21,827 bases of DNA from Phellopilus nigrolimitatus (GCA_021029095.1 JAJOHG010000409.1:1-21827), one strand, 5' to 3'; shown: positions 8,981-20,045, counted from the stretch's first letter. Program-made: numbers and translations. Notes: generated from the sequence alone by a model not told the origin.

Positions 8981-10719
8981 TTATCCCTCACGTACAACCT
9001 CCCCTACCGCCTCCGCGAATATCTTGCATCCTTTGGCCATGTCCTCCTTGGAGATGTTCAGCGGCGGGATAAAGCGTACGACTTCGTATATGGACGTCGT
9101 CAGGAGATACATTCCCTTCTCGATGCACTTCTTTGCCACCCGGCTCGCCATGTTCTTCGGCGCATTGGCGTCGTAGGCGATGTCGTACGACAGTGTCGCG
9201 GACGAAGCAAACTCCACGCCCACCATGAGACCCAGCCCACGGACGTCGATGATGTGCTTCCCCACGGACGGGTTCCCACGCAGGCTATTCAATGCGGAGA
9301 AAAGCTCCTTCGATCTACGGAAGAACTTTGTCGGCATGGAGATTCATCATGGATTGTGATCCGAAAGCATACCTTTCCTGCGCATTTTCCAAGATGCCCT
9401 CTTCCTTCATAACATCTGCACAGGCCACGCCTGCGGCGCATGAAACTGCGTTGCCCGCATACGTCCCGCCCTGTGAGATAATATCAATATTTTACTCGAG
9501 AAGAAGATCAAGCTAATTTTCTCACCATAGATCCAGGCTTAAGCTTATCGGTCAGCTCCTTGCGACTCACCACGCCACTGAGGGGGAAGCCATTCGCAAT
9601 ACCCTGACAAACTACTTAACTTATCAGTCGAAGTGTCATACTCACTCTTCACTGACCTTGGCGATGATCATCATGTCAGGCCTGACGCCGCTGTACTCTG
9701 TCGCAAAATATTTCCCTGTCCTTCCGAACCCGCACTGCACCTCGTCAAAAATCAGCATGATGCCATGCTTGTCCGCAACCTCGCGTAGGCCCTTAAGGAA
9801 GGACACGGGCGCAGGTACGTAACCACCTTCGCCAATGACGGGCTCGATTAGGATAGCCGCTGTCTGGCTGGGTGACGTCTGTTGCACCAGAAGAAGCTCC
9901 AGTTGATACATAGAACGGTTGACAAGCTCTTCTTCGCTCGTAGAAGGAGGGAGGCCATGTTGGTGCCAGTAAGGGAATGGCATAGTAAACACTCCTGGCT
10001 ACGCAACATATCGATTGAGCTTGCTTCATTTTCCAGTAAAATATAAAAATGTACCATAAGAGGCTCAGTTCCGTCAAAGTAACCGGTTTTGCTCTTGGTC
10101 AATGCCATAGCCCCAAATGTTCTTCCGTGATAGGCACCTGCACGTAAAGTTATTTTCTCTGAAGCAAATGGGCAATACATCCATTATTTGCCTTGCATGA
10201 CGATGACGTTCTGCTTTCTTGTAAAAAGCCTCGCCATTTTTATGGAGGCTTCGACAGCTTCAGAGCCGGAGTTCCAGAAGAAAAAGGAATCCAGAGAAGG
10301 GTCAGGCATCACGGGGAGCAGCTTTTCAATGAGTTGCAAATATGGTGCATGATACGCAATGCTGACCTATTGCCAGATTACTCTTCTGAACAATTTATTA
10401 TTTTGTAGAGAAACGTACTTGGCCGTGCACCAACGACATACACTGATTTGCCGCCGCCTTGCTAACCTTCGGATGACAATGGCCTGGGTGCATCGAGTCA
10501 CAAGATTCTCAGTGATGTACGTATAACTTTCCGGTGACGAGCCGGCTCACCGAGACTTGTCACACCGATACCACAAGTGAAGTCGAGCATCTTTCTGCCA
10601 TCGTGTAAAGTGACATACGAGCCCTCGCCGTTGGTAATGATAGCTTCAGTCAAGCGGCCAAGGCCTTTTGTGACGTGCTTATCTCCAACCTGCAGCAGAG
10701 TCTCAGCAGAAGAGGCCAT
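8981..10719 (-). CDS. Class III PLP aminotransferase (4-aminobutyrate/acetylornithine type)
   Basis: Eight exons (minus): 10719-10551, 10483-10419, 10366-10192, 10137-10055, 9998-9657, 9603-9526, 9470-9373, 9314-8981; 447 residues, usual for the family. Visible motifs are '[18 protein letters not shown]' near the start, '[16 protein letters not shown]' (phosphate contact), '[14 protein letters not shown]', '[14 protein letters not shown]', '[15 protein letters not shown]' (the Asp that pairs with the PLP ring nitrogen) and '[16 protein letters not shown]', whose Lys should form the Schiff base. These enzymes move an omega-amino group from substrates such as GABA or ornithine derivatives to 2-oxoglutarate or a similar acceptor; the exact substrate is not readable. 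The N-terminus ('[15 protein letters not shown]') is not an obvious mitochondrial presequence, suggesting a cytosolic enzyme. One intron (10191-10138) is GC-AG. Confidence 0.93.
10138..10191 (-). other. GC-AG intron (donor CAAG|GCAAAT) in the aminotransferase gene
   Basis: The 54-nt intron starts GCAAAT and ends GTGCAG. It splits the Gly codon in the conserved 'VMQGAYHGR'. No GT donor exists before the in-frame TAA seven bases into the intron, so the GC donor is forced. Confidence 0.85.
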
Positions 10720-10995
10720 TGTTCTTCTCGCGGGAAGCGTTAGTTTGCTTCGACAATAACTGAGAAAAACGTAAGGGCGTAGACTATGGGCGAAAGTTCA
10801 AGCGAGGTACACTTACAAAAATTGGCGAGCTAGGAAACAGTTTGCTGTCTGTGCAAGTGAGACACGGTGAGTTGCGAGAGAGAAGCAAATCACGGTCACC
10901 CACAGCAAGTCTGGTGACGGACAACTTGCTCAACATAGCCAGAGGAACTGAGTACTGAGAAGAGCACCTTGAGTGTCTGCCGGCCGCGCGGGCCC

Positions 10996-11009
10996 GACTG
11001 ACGTCAGTC
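10996..11009. promoter_or_regulatory. 14-bp palindrome with CRE core TGACGTCA
   Basis: GACTGACGTCAGTC is a perfect inverted repeat centred on the full CREB/ATF-type bZIP site TGACGTCA (10999-11006). It sits one base upstream of a TATA box in the divergent promoter. Fungal bZIP factors of the Atf1 or Gcn4 type bind this or related cores; which factor acts here is unknown. Confidence 0.55.
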
Positions 11010-11010
11010 C

Positions 11011-11019
11011 TATATATAG
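11011..11019 (+). promoter_or_regulatory. TATA box TATATATAG
   Basis: TATATATAG lies 295 bp before the PH/coiled-coil start at 11314 and 290 bp from the aminotransferase start at 10719. Its direction of use cannot be decided from position. Confidence 0.4.
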
Positions 11020-11313
11020 TAGATGCACCACCTAGTCATTTAATATCGGATTTATGTAAAACAACACTTTCACCGTTATTATCTTACAGGTACGAGTGTG
11101 ATATATTATTGTATTCGTTGATTATCGTGTCGAGAGAGAAATCAGTTTCACGTCGCGGACTTCGCGGACGACGAAGACGCGATCAGATGACTTGCGCGTG
11201 TTGTTACTTTCGCGAGCAGTCACGCTCAGCAGTGACTATACTGCATGCTCAGCGCTCAGCTACCAGCCTCATCTTATCTTTCATTCGAATTGCTCCCTGC
11301 ACTGACTGCCATA

Positions 11314-14300
11314 ATGTCGGTTTTCTCTTCAAGATTTACGGCTACGGACTCGAGACCTTCTCTGACGAGGGAAAGCACCGCATGCGAATCGGATATGTCT
11401 TTACCTACGCCTCTCGACCACCCATCTCATTATGACAATCACAATACGCACAAGAGACCCACCGCCCCAGCCGATTCCGTACGGGTACGCATGCCGTCCC
11501 AAGAACGACTCAACATCTCTCCAAGTCGTGTCGGATCAATCTCCACTCCTGATCGGTATGACCCTCAAGACGCAGAAGTCCAGGCCAATTCGATTTCGTA
11601 CTTCTCGTTGCCAGTCCGTCGTCCACCGGTCACACCCACTCGCCAAAATTCAACAAGAGGACTCATCAACAGATACGAGACAATGTCTTCCAGTCCTCTG
11701 AGCTCTCCTAGCAAGACACCTTCTGCTTCGCCCATGCTTCGCAATGCCGTCTTACCCGATCCTCCGCTAGGTCGTCCGCTTTCCGCACTCAAAGGAAAAG
11801 GACGCTCTCCTCTCCGCGACTCTTTCAGGAATCTTATGTCTCTTCTAGGGGGGAAAGGAAAGGAGAGAGATGACGATGCTATTCTCCTAAGTTCCCGATA
11901 CGACTCTCTTGCTTCGCCGACTACCTTGCCAGAAAACAACTGTTCTACACCGAAATCTCAAGACAGATCTCCCGTGGTCATTCGACAGTCGACTCCCTCG
12001 CGCTCTGGGCCTGTTCTATATCTTTCTCGGCCAACGACTGATACGATGCTGCCTGTCTGGACAAATTGCAAAGCATCACTATTCGAAAATCACGTATTGT
12101 TGGAGTGGCTTACGGCTTATGGAAATCCTTCGTCAAGCATTATTCTGCTTGATAAATCTACAGATGTACGTTCGCTTGCAAAGTCTCAGGTGGATCCCAC
12201 GGAAAAGAGTCTGCTACCTGATGCTGGACAAGACGCTCATATTTTTGAGATTGCATACCTGGGTGGTCCTCCAGAGAAATTCGCTACAAGCTCTGTCGCG
12301 GAAAGAAGTGCGTGGGTCAGCAGCATCTGGGATACACTTCTTCAACTGGGTAGGAACGACGTCTTCAAATCTCAGGAGTTAGCTGTACCAGAACCAAGCT
12401 TTATCGCTGAACGTGTCGACCTTCTGTCAGCCTCGCCCGCCAGTGAGACAAGATCTGGGGTCTGCTTGACTACTGTGCCAGCTAAGCATGTCATTTCCAG
12501 TGTGTCTTCGTCACCTTTATCGAATGTAGCAGCGCAGTCCAGAATCGGATCGGTAAAAACTCAAACAAACCGACTGTCGTCACAGCTGGACACTGTCAGT
12601 CGCACGGCGGCTTCTTACTCTTCTACTGTCTCTCCTGGGTCTGTCTCCGCGCCGTCGACACCCACCAAAAGCTCATATTCCAGTCCTCGCAACGAGCTGT
12701 ACGCGTCCAGGAGTTCAAGCCCGTCCATACGAAATCTGGATAATCTCTCTTTGGTGAAAAGGCGGCTATCGAAGATATCTGACGATGCAAGTGTCCTGGA
12801 GTCTCGGTATTCTACTCCACCATCTCAGGCTCCAAGTTATCTTGCCACTCCGCAATCATATCGTAAGAACGCAAAGCGGGTGCCGCAGCAGCAAGCAGCG
12901 ACGCATCCCAGAGCGTCTCCTATGATCTCGGAATTTGATGATGAACATGCTGTCTACGACTTTTATGCTCGAAGATCTCATGCAGGACACGCACTCTCCC
13001 CGGTGCTTGATGAATCTGAGTCTCAGGTTGGCGGCACACCCGAAGTTGAGGGCAGACATGCTGACGATGCCCGTAGCCCTGATATTTTGGACAGACAAAT
13101 CTCGCGAAGGACTACATCAAGCATTATCACGAGCGACGCTTCCATCCCCCGAGATCATGAAAGAGATATGGAAGACGCCGTCCACCCTCTCATCGCCCTC
13201 ATCCAAGACCACGCGGTGCAACAGTACAGCCAGACGTCCGACCTCGGGCATCAGATCGCATCCCTCCAGGGCGACGTGCTCGGCATGTCCGCTGATCTTC
13301 GTGCTGTTATTTCGGAGCAGCAGCCAGATTCGGCTCTGCGCGGAGTATTGGAAGATCTGTGCATGAAGATGGAGGACGCCGTCAAAGCTGAAAAACAGGA
13401 TAACAATGGGCTGCAAGGATTGAATGAGAAGGTCGATTTTATCAAGAGCCATATTCTCGCAGCGAACGAGTCCGTTTCTGGGTTGGTTCTCAAAAACGAG
13501 GGGGACTCACAGAATCGAAATTGTGTTTTGGACAAAATTATGGGTACGGTCGACGATGTGCAGCAAAATATGAAGACCGACATACCAATGATCCTGGAGC
13601 GCCTTGCCTTGCTTCAAGAAAAGGCAACATCGAGCGATGTGTCTCAAGTGAACGCGAAACTTGACGAGATTTTGGAGGCGTACAAATCAATGGTGCCGGC
13701 ACGAAGCGAGGGAGTCCAGCGTAACTTGAGCGCTTTTAGACGGACCAAAGGTAAATCTAGCCTCGAGGTGCGTCGATCACAACTTCAGATTCCGATCTTT
13801 TACTTAGTACGCCACACTAGGATAGCGGTACATCGGAGCACACTGGAGCTGTCGATGCATCTTTTACACGTGACCCTAGTGGTGACGAGAAAGTCGGTGC
13901 AAGCCAGGTTGAGGAAAAGGTACTAGTTCTGTATTTGAAGATCTTAACTAGGACTGATAGCCAAATATAGCTCGCAGAGATACTGGTCCTCTTAAAAAGC
14001 GAAGACGAACAAAAAAGACTGCATACTGATCAGCAGGCCGAAAGTGTGCAATACTTACACGATCTCAATACTGTGAGTCCTCAAACACTTGAGCCTGCTG
14101 TCAGGGAACGCGTGTCTGACATGGCCGTGGCTGAAGTGGCTAGAATCATTTGTCAACAACGGGACGGCGCAAATTCAGTCTGTTGCTCAAGGAGTCGAGC
14201 ACCTCTGCAAGGAGCTTTCTCCGCAAACGAATGACCAAGTATTAAATTCCGAGGACGGACCCGAAGGACTACACAGGCAGAGCGGCGGTCTACGCTCGGA

Positions 14301-15047
14301 CCTTAATGACCTAATTACAAGTGTAAAAGCGGGAGAGATGAGGACCTCGACACTTCAAACATTGCTTACAGAAGCCTTGGAAGCAGTCAAAGAAAAAGTC
14401 ACAGAAAATAAGACAGTCGGTGCGTGACCCAGAAGGTCGATAGGTCTGATGGTTTAACACACCCGGCTCGCTTTTAGACATGGAGACAGTCATGGGAATG
14501 ATAGATAGACAGAGGCAGGAACAAGAGGTAATGCTACGTGGAATAGCAAATGGTGCGTTCTTATCCAATAAAATGCTGCCCCGTACACTAAATCTATGCC
14601 AGAATTGTCAAATGACATTCGAGGAGAGCGCCTGCGCTTCGTGGAAGCCATGAAAGAAGCCACAGCAATCAATGTTCAAGGTAAGCATGCTCGCCAGTTA
14701 TCCAACACAATCACAGGACCTCTAACGTCTCGATTAGTCCACGTCGATGAATTCAAGAAGGAGTTGAGCAGGGAGGTCATGATGATGACCTGCGAAGTTG
14801 GCCGACTCCAACGGGAGCGGCAGATGCTAGAGCAGCAGATAGCAGATCTATTCTCATTCTTTGCCAAGCAACGAGCAGAAATGGTGAGTATTTGACTCAT
14901 ACGCATAAAAAAGGGTATAAGAATCGCGAATAAATTTAAAAATAGGAACAAGGACAAAGTGACTGGTCGCGCCAGAATCTTCAGCCACCGCAAACTAAGA
15001 CGGCCCGTTTAAACTCGCGAGGGCGGCCGTTGCCCGTACCGAGGTAG
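11314..15047 (+). CDS. PH-like domain and coiled-coil protein of unknown function
   Basis: Eight exons: 11314-13767, 13821-13919, 13971-14072, 14137-14419, 14478-14552, 14603-14680, 14738-14883, 14946-15047; 1112 residues, all introns GT-AG and in phase. Residues 1-235 are Ser/Pro/Thr-rich and probably disordered, with many SP/TP sites. Residues about 240-348 look like a PH fold: 'LPVWTNCKASLFENHVLLEW' at the start and 'AERSAWVSSIWDTLLQLG', with its terminal Trp helix, at the end. Another Ser-rich linker follows to about 620, and the rest is heptad-rich coiled coil ('LEDLCMKMEDAVKAEKQ', 'LQRERQMLEQQIADLF'). The tail is basic ('RGRPLPVPR'). A membrane or cortex scaffold is an inference. The start at 11314 has A at -3; an in-frame Met at 11245 adds 23 residues but has a poor context. 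Confidence 0.85.
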
Positions 15048-15144
15048 GATCTCTGGCGCTGTAAATTTGATCTATTGAAGGGGATAGATAGAATTTGAAA
15101 GCTAGAGTTGGGAGGTATGATTATCGAGGAGCGGCAGGCATGCT
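15048..15144. other. Short convergent gap
   Basis: Only 97 bp separate the stop codons of the two convergent genes, so their 3' UTRs must overlap or be very short. No gene is visible in it. Confidence 0.6.
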
Positions 15145-18100
15145 TTAATACGATGGCGCAATGTAGCGAGCGGTGGCTGCGATACGGAAGTTCATTGGCT
15201 CGACAGTGTGCTAATAATGAGGAACAGTCAGCTAAGAGATGTGAACCTACAACAGAAACCGACGATTTACATCATATAGATCTTGAATTTGAGCGCCCTC
15301 CATCACGCAAATGTCGCCCTACAGACGAGATAAGATCTCAAATGCTGAAGCCAAAAAATTGCGTAGCTTACGTGTCGCAAAACTAGAGTGAGCTGCTTTT
15401 CGCGAGGGCCCTCCTTTTGGGCTTTGTTCAGGCGGAAATGCATGAGTGCGATGGAACCCAAAGACAATGACGACACAACAGGTCCGAGTCCTTTTTCGCT
15501 ATCGCTGTGATACTGAATGTAGAAGTTGGTTCCCATGTAAGGTAAACAAAGAATATTATCGTGGACATACGGCCATCTTCTGTTCCTCCATGTAAGCAGC
15601 AGTTAGAATTTCATTGAATTCAGCCTGATTTCCAACGACAAGAGACGCCCGATCCTTGATCAGCTGGAGGGCTTTGCCTACGGCTTCCGGGGCTTGATCA
15701 AAAGGAACCGTATTGTTGGTTCCGACAACGTACTGCAATTCGCGCTAAGATTTTTAAACTTGTCGAAGATATGTAACCTACCTTGTACGGGGCACCCGCT
15801 TTTAGAAAATGAAGAGTCAACCATCGTGTCGTGTTCGCATGAACTAGAAAACTTACAGTTTTGAGAAAAATAATTCGCTAACATGCGTCCTCGAGCTGGC
15901 AAAGAATTGTTCGTAACGTCGACTACGCACCTCAGGCTAAAGCGAAGACGCACCCATGTGCTGAAGGACAGTTAAGTGTCATAATTTTCGACTCTATCAA
16001 GTGGGAAAGACGTACATTGCGCAGTGGATATCTTCTGAGGAATGGTTTAGATAAGGCCTCCTGCTGATACAATTTGAACAATTCGTTGGCACGGTGGTTT
16101 ACTAGTCTATGGCCAGCAATGATATGAATACGCCCTCTAGAAAAGAGAACATGTAGAATTGCTTTGACCATTTGAGAACAGTCTTACCGTTTCTCTGGAA
16201 ATTCGAAGGTAAGCAAAGGCCCGACTTTATTACTACCTGGTTCCGTCCACACTGATGCGCTGAAGCTGATGCCTAAGATGTACAATTATTGTTATTATGT
16301 AGTTGTTGAAGAGTCGATATAGACTGATTTTCTTACCTGACCCTCGCCTGATTTTGTAACACCTGAAACTTCCTAACTTCAATTCCTGATCCCAAAACTC
16401 CTCGTGCGTTCGGATGGGTAGTTGAACAACGTCCTTGAAAACTGTCTGCTCGCAGTTAACAATAAACTCCCAAAGGAAAACATTTCCAACGAACCTTGCA
16501 ATCTGGACAATCCCAACATTCCCATCGCTCGCTAATGAGATGTTAATCAAGTCTTGCTTCTTAATCGCAAGTCGAACTGTTCATTCACCGGCAGCACAAT
16601 TGACCACAGTCAGGACACCACCAACCTCTTGGAGAATACCTGTCTTTTGGAGGCGCGTTAAGGGACTTAATCGGAGACTGAGGGATTAAGTTAATCCTTC
16701 CGAAATTCGGATGTGGCCGAAGTTCGAGGAAATGGTCGTTATAATTTAACGTGAAGTGCTCTTTTGAGTTTGCTTGAAAAAAGCTTATGCAGCTTGGACG
16801 GAGACACATCCACCCTTCTCGATACACCGAGGGGCTGCTTTGACCACAACTCTCGCACCTGATCTTTGTCGGAAGCTCTGTCAGATACTTCGGAAAGGAA
16901 AACGAATGAAATCACCTACAACTGCATCGCTATTGTTCGCGCACGTAATCTCTGTTACGTCTTTCAGTTTTGAACGTCAGCTTTCGTGATATTCCCCCGC
17001 TCACCTATGTCATCAGAGTAACTGCTACTTGAATCATCACGAACGTCTAAGCTGTCATTGGCGATCGTGTTCACATCCGATGAACCGACGGAGGAGACCG
17101 TACTCGATCTGCCATCAGCCAGCCACCACGGGCACCCCTGGCCTTCGCAATACTGGAAGGAAAATTTATACTTTACGCGGATCTCATAATTCCCCTGGTT
17201 CAAGAACACTTCTTTTTCCGCTGCCAGAGAAAAAAAAAGTGGTGTTACGAATATTTAGTGCAGCCTTAACAAAAAGAGGTAATAACTAAAAACCTCACCC
17301 CAGGCATCAGTGATCCAATACAGACCCAAAACTACGTACATGTACTTTCCCAGGTCGTACGGGAAAAGCACATACTTGTCATCCGCGATAAGGACGATCG
17401 GGCTGCGATTTTCGTAGTTTCTGAGCAATGCACGGACGGATCTGTCATTGTCGTGTTGGTCTAAAGAGTCTTCCAAAGACTTTCCCCCGCTATCCAAGTT
17501 TATATGGCTCAAGAATACAAAATGAAGAGTGGACGAAATAGCGTACCCATGCGATATTATAAATCGTCCTTCGTGAAGAAATTTATCTCGCCTGAACGAT
17601 TGAAGGAACGGGAAAATGAGAGACGACCTCGGCAATGTGATCATATACTGACTGAGAGGAGTAGCCTCCTAGGAGATATCCATATACATTCTCCTTATTT
17701 TGATAAACCCCTCCATGGTAGGAGCGGAACCAAGACGAAGTTTCGCAAATAGCTTGTCGGGACTGAAGAGCGGCGGAATTGTTAATCTGAACGAAAGGGG
17801 ATTTGCTTCTGTTTCAGACTCACCGCTGCCCATATCCGGGGACGTACACCGTCAGGTAGCGGAATCTTTGGACACTCGTAATTCAAGCTGAAAAGGCGAT
17901 ATTTAAGCTCAAGACTTGTGAGAATACCCACGATCCTTCGTTAAATAAGCTAACATACCTGTACGACTCAGCAATACCGATTCTCTCACAAAGGTTTCCA
18001 AAAAAGCCATTCGTGCCCAAATCCGCCGTCTTATGGACCTCCAATTGCGCGTCGTTACATTCTTCGTTTTCTCCGTCAACGAGTGTAACTTCAGAAGACG

Positions 18101-20045
18101 TAGAAGGTGTACAAAGAGTAGAGACTGCAGACGAAGCCGGCGAGTTTACGAACGACTTCGAAGCGTCCCCGACGAAATGACTGGAACTAGTCATACCACG
18201 GCCTGGCTGTCGCAACCGCCCTTCTTTTACCCGCGAAGACGCAAAAAAGGGATTGGCAGGTTCAGTAAGGGACGCTGCGAAAGGTCTGGCGAAATCAGAT
18301 CTACTCGGATCATTATTATCGCATTTCTGAATAGACCCCGCAAATTCCTCCCGTTTGTTCTTGCTCTCAGAACTAAAAGAATTAAACGGCATTTCAAGGC
18401 TACTGAGTTCGTCCAGAGAACGATCTGGAGTATCCACCGGAAGTTTAACCCGCTTGATTCGCGATGAGGATGCCGACTCCTCGGTTTCGGTGCAAACGAA
18501 CATGAGAGGAACTGGTGGATCATGCTCGCCTTCTTCAACACATGCATCTTCGAGCCTATTCTTCCGCTTGAGTTCTCTGATAGGCTCTAGAATAAGCGGG
18601 GCAGGCGCGGCCAGAACTGGCAGTTTCTCAACTTCGTTTTTCTTTCCCTTTCGTTTTTGTGAGTCACGTTTATTGGACCGACAGGAAACTGCAGAACCAC
18701 CGCGGTCCGTCGGATCTGATTGTTGATCTGGAGGGAGGGCAGAAGGTGCTCTTGGAGATACTAGAGAATTGTCGTTCGACCATCGCGAATTTTCTACTTC
18801 AATAGACTGCCATTGATACATAAGTAGACTTCTAAATTTAAAACAACAAATTCTTTTACATACGTCTTCCTCGCCAGTATCTTCCTTGCCAGGGTCTTTC
18901 TTGCCAATGTCGTCGTTGTCTTTCAGACCGGAATCTTGCTCGTTAGCTTTTCTTATGACGAGCCGTCCTCCTTGCGCGATCCCCTCGCGTCGTTTCTTCG
19001 AATGGGCCGAACTGTTTTTTGACAATGTGTCTCGCGAAGTCGTCCCGTCGCTTTGTCTGTCCTGATTACATTCAGGTCAGTACGGCAGGTCTGTCATGTA
19101 ACAAGCTCCGAAGTAATACATACCTCGGTGCTTTTCTGCGCAATTGTGACACCCGTCTCATCCTTTCTCTTCTTCCTATTCCGCTTGCGCTTAGGTTTGT
19201 GAGACGTATTTTCTCGTTCAGCAGCCTGGCATATTCCCTTCATTCCCTTCGTCTTCGTCATCTGCCGCTTTTTAGATTGTACGGGAACCGCGTCCGTGAT
19301 GAGCGCCTCTGAAGGCAAAGGTTTGTTAGAGCTGGATGGCTCTGGAGTTGGCACATCCAGCGTTTCTGTCGCAGAAGAAGTAGCACGCTTCCTTTTCTGC
19401 TTTGGGGCCTTCTTCGAACGACCAGGAGGTTGTAATGAGGTCTCTTCCGCAGACGGTGATAGTCTTTCGTCTGGTACATTAGATGCAGGCTGGACGTTGG
19501 CTGCGACGAGAGGTGGATGATGAAGTTCCATTTGTTTTCTTCGACGAAACGGTAGTTTCCCTTCATTGTCAGATCCCATACTACTCTCAGGGAGAACGCT
19601 CAATCCCCGCCCTTCCCTTGCCCTCTTCAAAGCAACGTGAGCTTCCAGACTGTGCTCCTGATACAATTCCCAGTAGAATTCAACGAATACGCCCCAATCC
19701 GCGTCTTTGGTGATGTCAGACATATGTTGGGCCAGGCTACAGTCATCGCCTTTGTTGGGCTTGAAAGCCAGTGCAGTCCAGCGGACAAACGCTTCGAACT
19801 ATCGAATAAATGTGTGATTTCTCCTGATGATCGAGAAGTCATCGAGCACGCACGAATTCAGGATATATTTCGCTCCAAATGTTCCCTGGCCAGTCAATTT
19901 TGAGGCCTTTTCCGTAGCGTCCTACCTTTCGCTGAGGATGAGCTTGCGTTCTAGCCGCGAATTCACTCTTGAACGGTTCATAGTCGAGCAAACGGCTGTC
20001 GCTCCAGTGTTCAGGAAGCTGGCTGAGCTCGTCCTCAGGCTTCAT
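15145..20045 (-). CDS. AlkB-type 2OG-Fe(II) dioxygenase with SRA-like and Cys-rich regions
   Basis: Exons (minus): 20045-19854, 19798-19124, 19061-18864, 18806-17959, 17887-17824, 17762-17653, 17591-17547, 17489-17299, 17220-17005, 16877-16589, 16531-16495, 16445-16337, 16272-16188, 16136-16016, 15960-15954, 15895-15857, 15798-15782, 15732-15571, 15512-15372, 15318-15271, 15210-15145; 1219 residues, all in phase. An N-terminal Trp-rich part (1-150) and a basic, disordered part (about 150-640) precede an SRA/YDG-like segment (about 660-800: 'GGVYQNK', 'IISHGGGKS', 'YVVLGLYW', 'KYKFSF'). Cys clusters follow ('CESCGQ', 'WMCLRPSC', 'WWCPDCGQLCCR', 'CWDCPDC'). The C-terminal core has the AlkB motif: H1137 and D1139 in 'YHSDSEKGLGP', 'SLSLGS', 'LRHGD', H1199 and 'NFRIAATAR'. 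AlkB enzymes oxidise methyl groups on nucleic acid or protein. Substrate unknown; likely nuclear. The intron at 17004-16878 and the fusion of the N-terminal exons are the least certain parts. Confidence 0.85.
15782..15798 (-). other. 17-nt microexon of the AlkB-type gene
   Basis: The exon lies between TAAAAG at its 5' side and the GTAGGT donor. With the flanking exons it encodes 'SGAPYK', continuing 'NYFSQN' and leading into 'YVVGTNNTVPFDQAP', a run typical of the family. Skipping it would delete these residues and shift the frame. Confidence 0.75.
15954..15960 (-). other. 7-nt microexon of the AlkB-type gene
   Basis: The exon CACATGG is bounded by CTTCAG and GTGCGT, with a TTAAC branch-like site 13 nt before the acceptor. 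It supplies His-Met and the first base of Ala in 'PLRNHMARGRMLANYF', where the Asn-His fits the family pattern. Without it, exons 16136-16016 and 15895-15857 do not join in phase. Confidence 0.7.

Larger units (their letters stand above)
10720..11313. promoter_or_regulatory. Bidirectional promoter region, aminotransferase / PH-coiled-coil gene
   Basis: The 594 bp between two divergent start codons contain a CRE-type palindrome and a TATA box (listed separately). The stretch 10980-10995 is very GC-rich (CGGCCGCGCGGGCCC), in contrast with the AT-rich 11035-11060. No gene is visible; a plus-strand open frame from 11109 overlaps the coding start and has no recognisable features. Confidence 0.5.

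Noticed and set aside
8873..9412. 179-codon plus-strand open frame
   Set aside because: It is antisense to the last exons of the aminotransferase, which are firmly identified.
15108..15386. 92-codon plus-strand open frame downstream of the PH/coiled-coil gene
   Set aside because: It is antisense to the last three exons of the AlkB-type gene, which encode its second iron ligand and terminal Arg residues.
17787..17823. 37-nt intron ending at CGTTCAG in the AlkB-type gene
   Set aside because: A 61-nt intron to the next CTTCAG also closes in phase, has a TTAAC branch-like site, and yields the expected join to 'SRQAICETSSWFRSY'.
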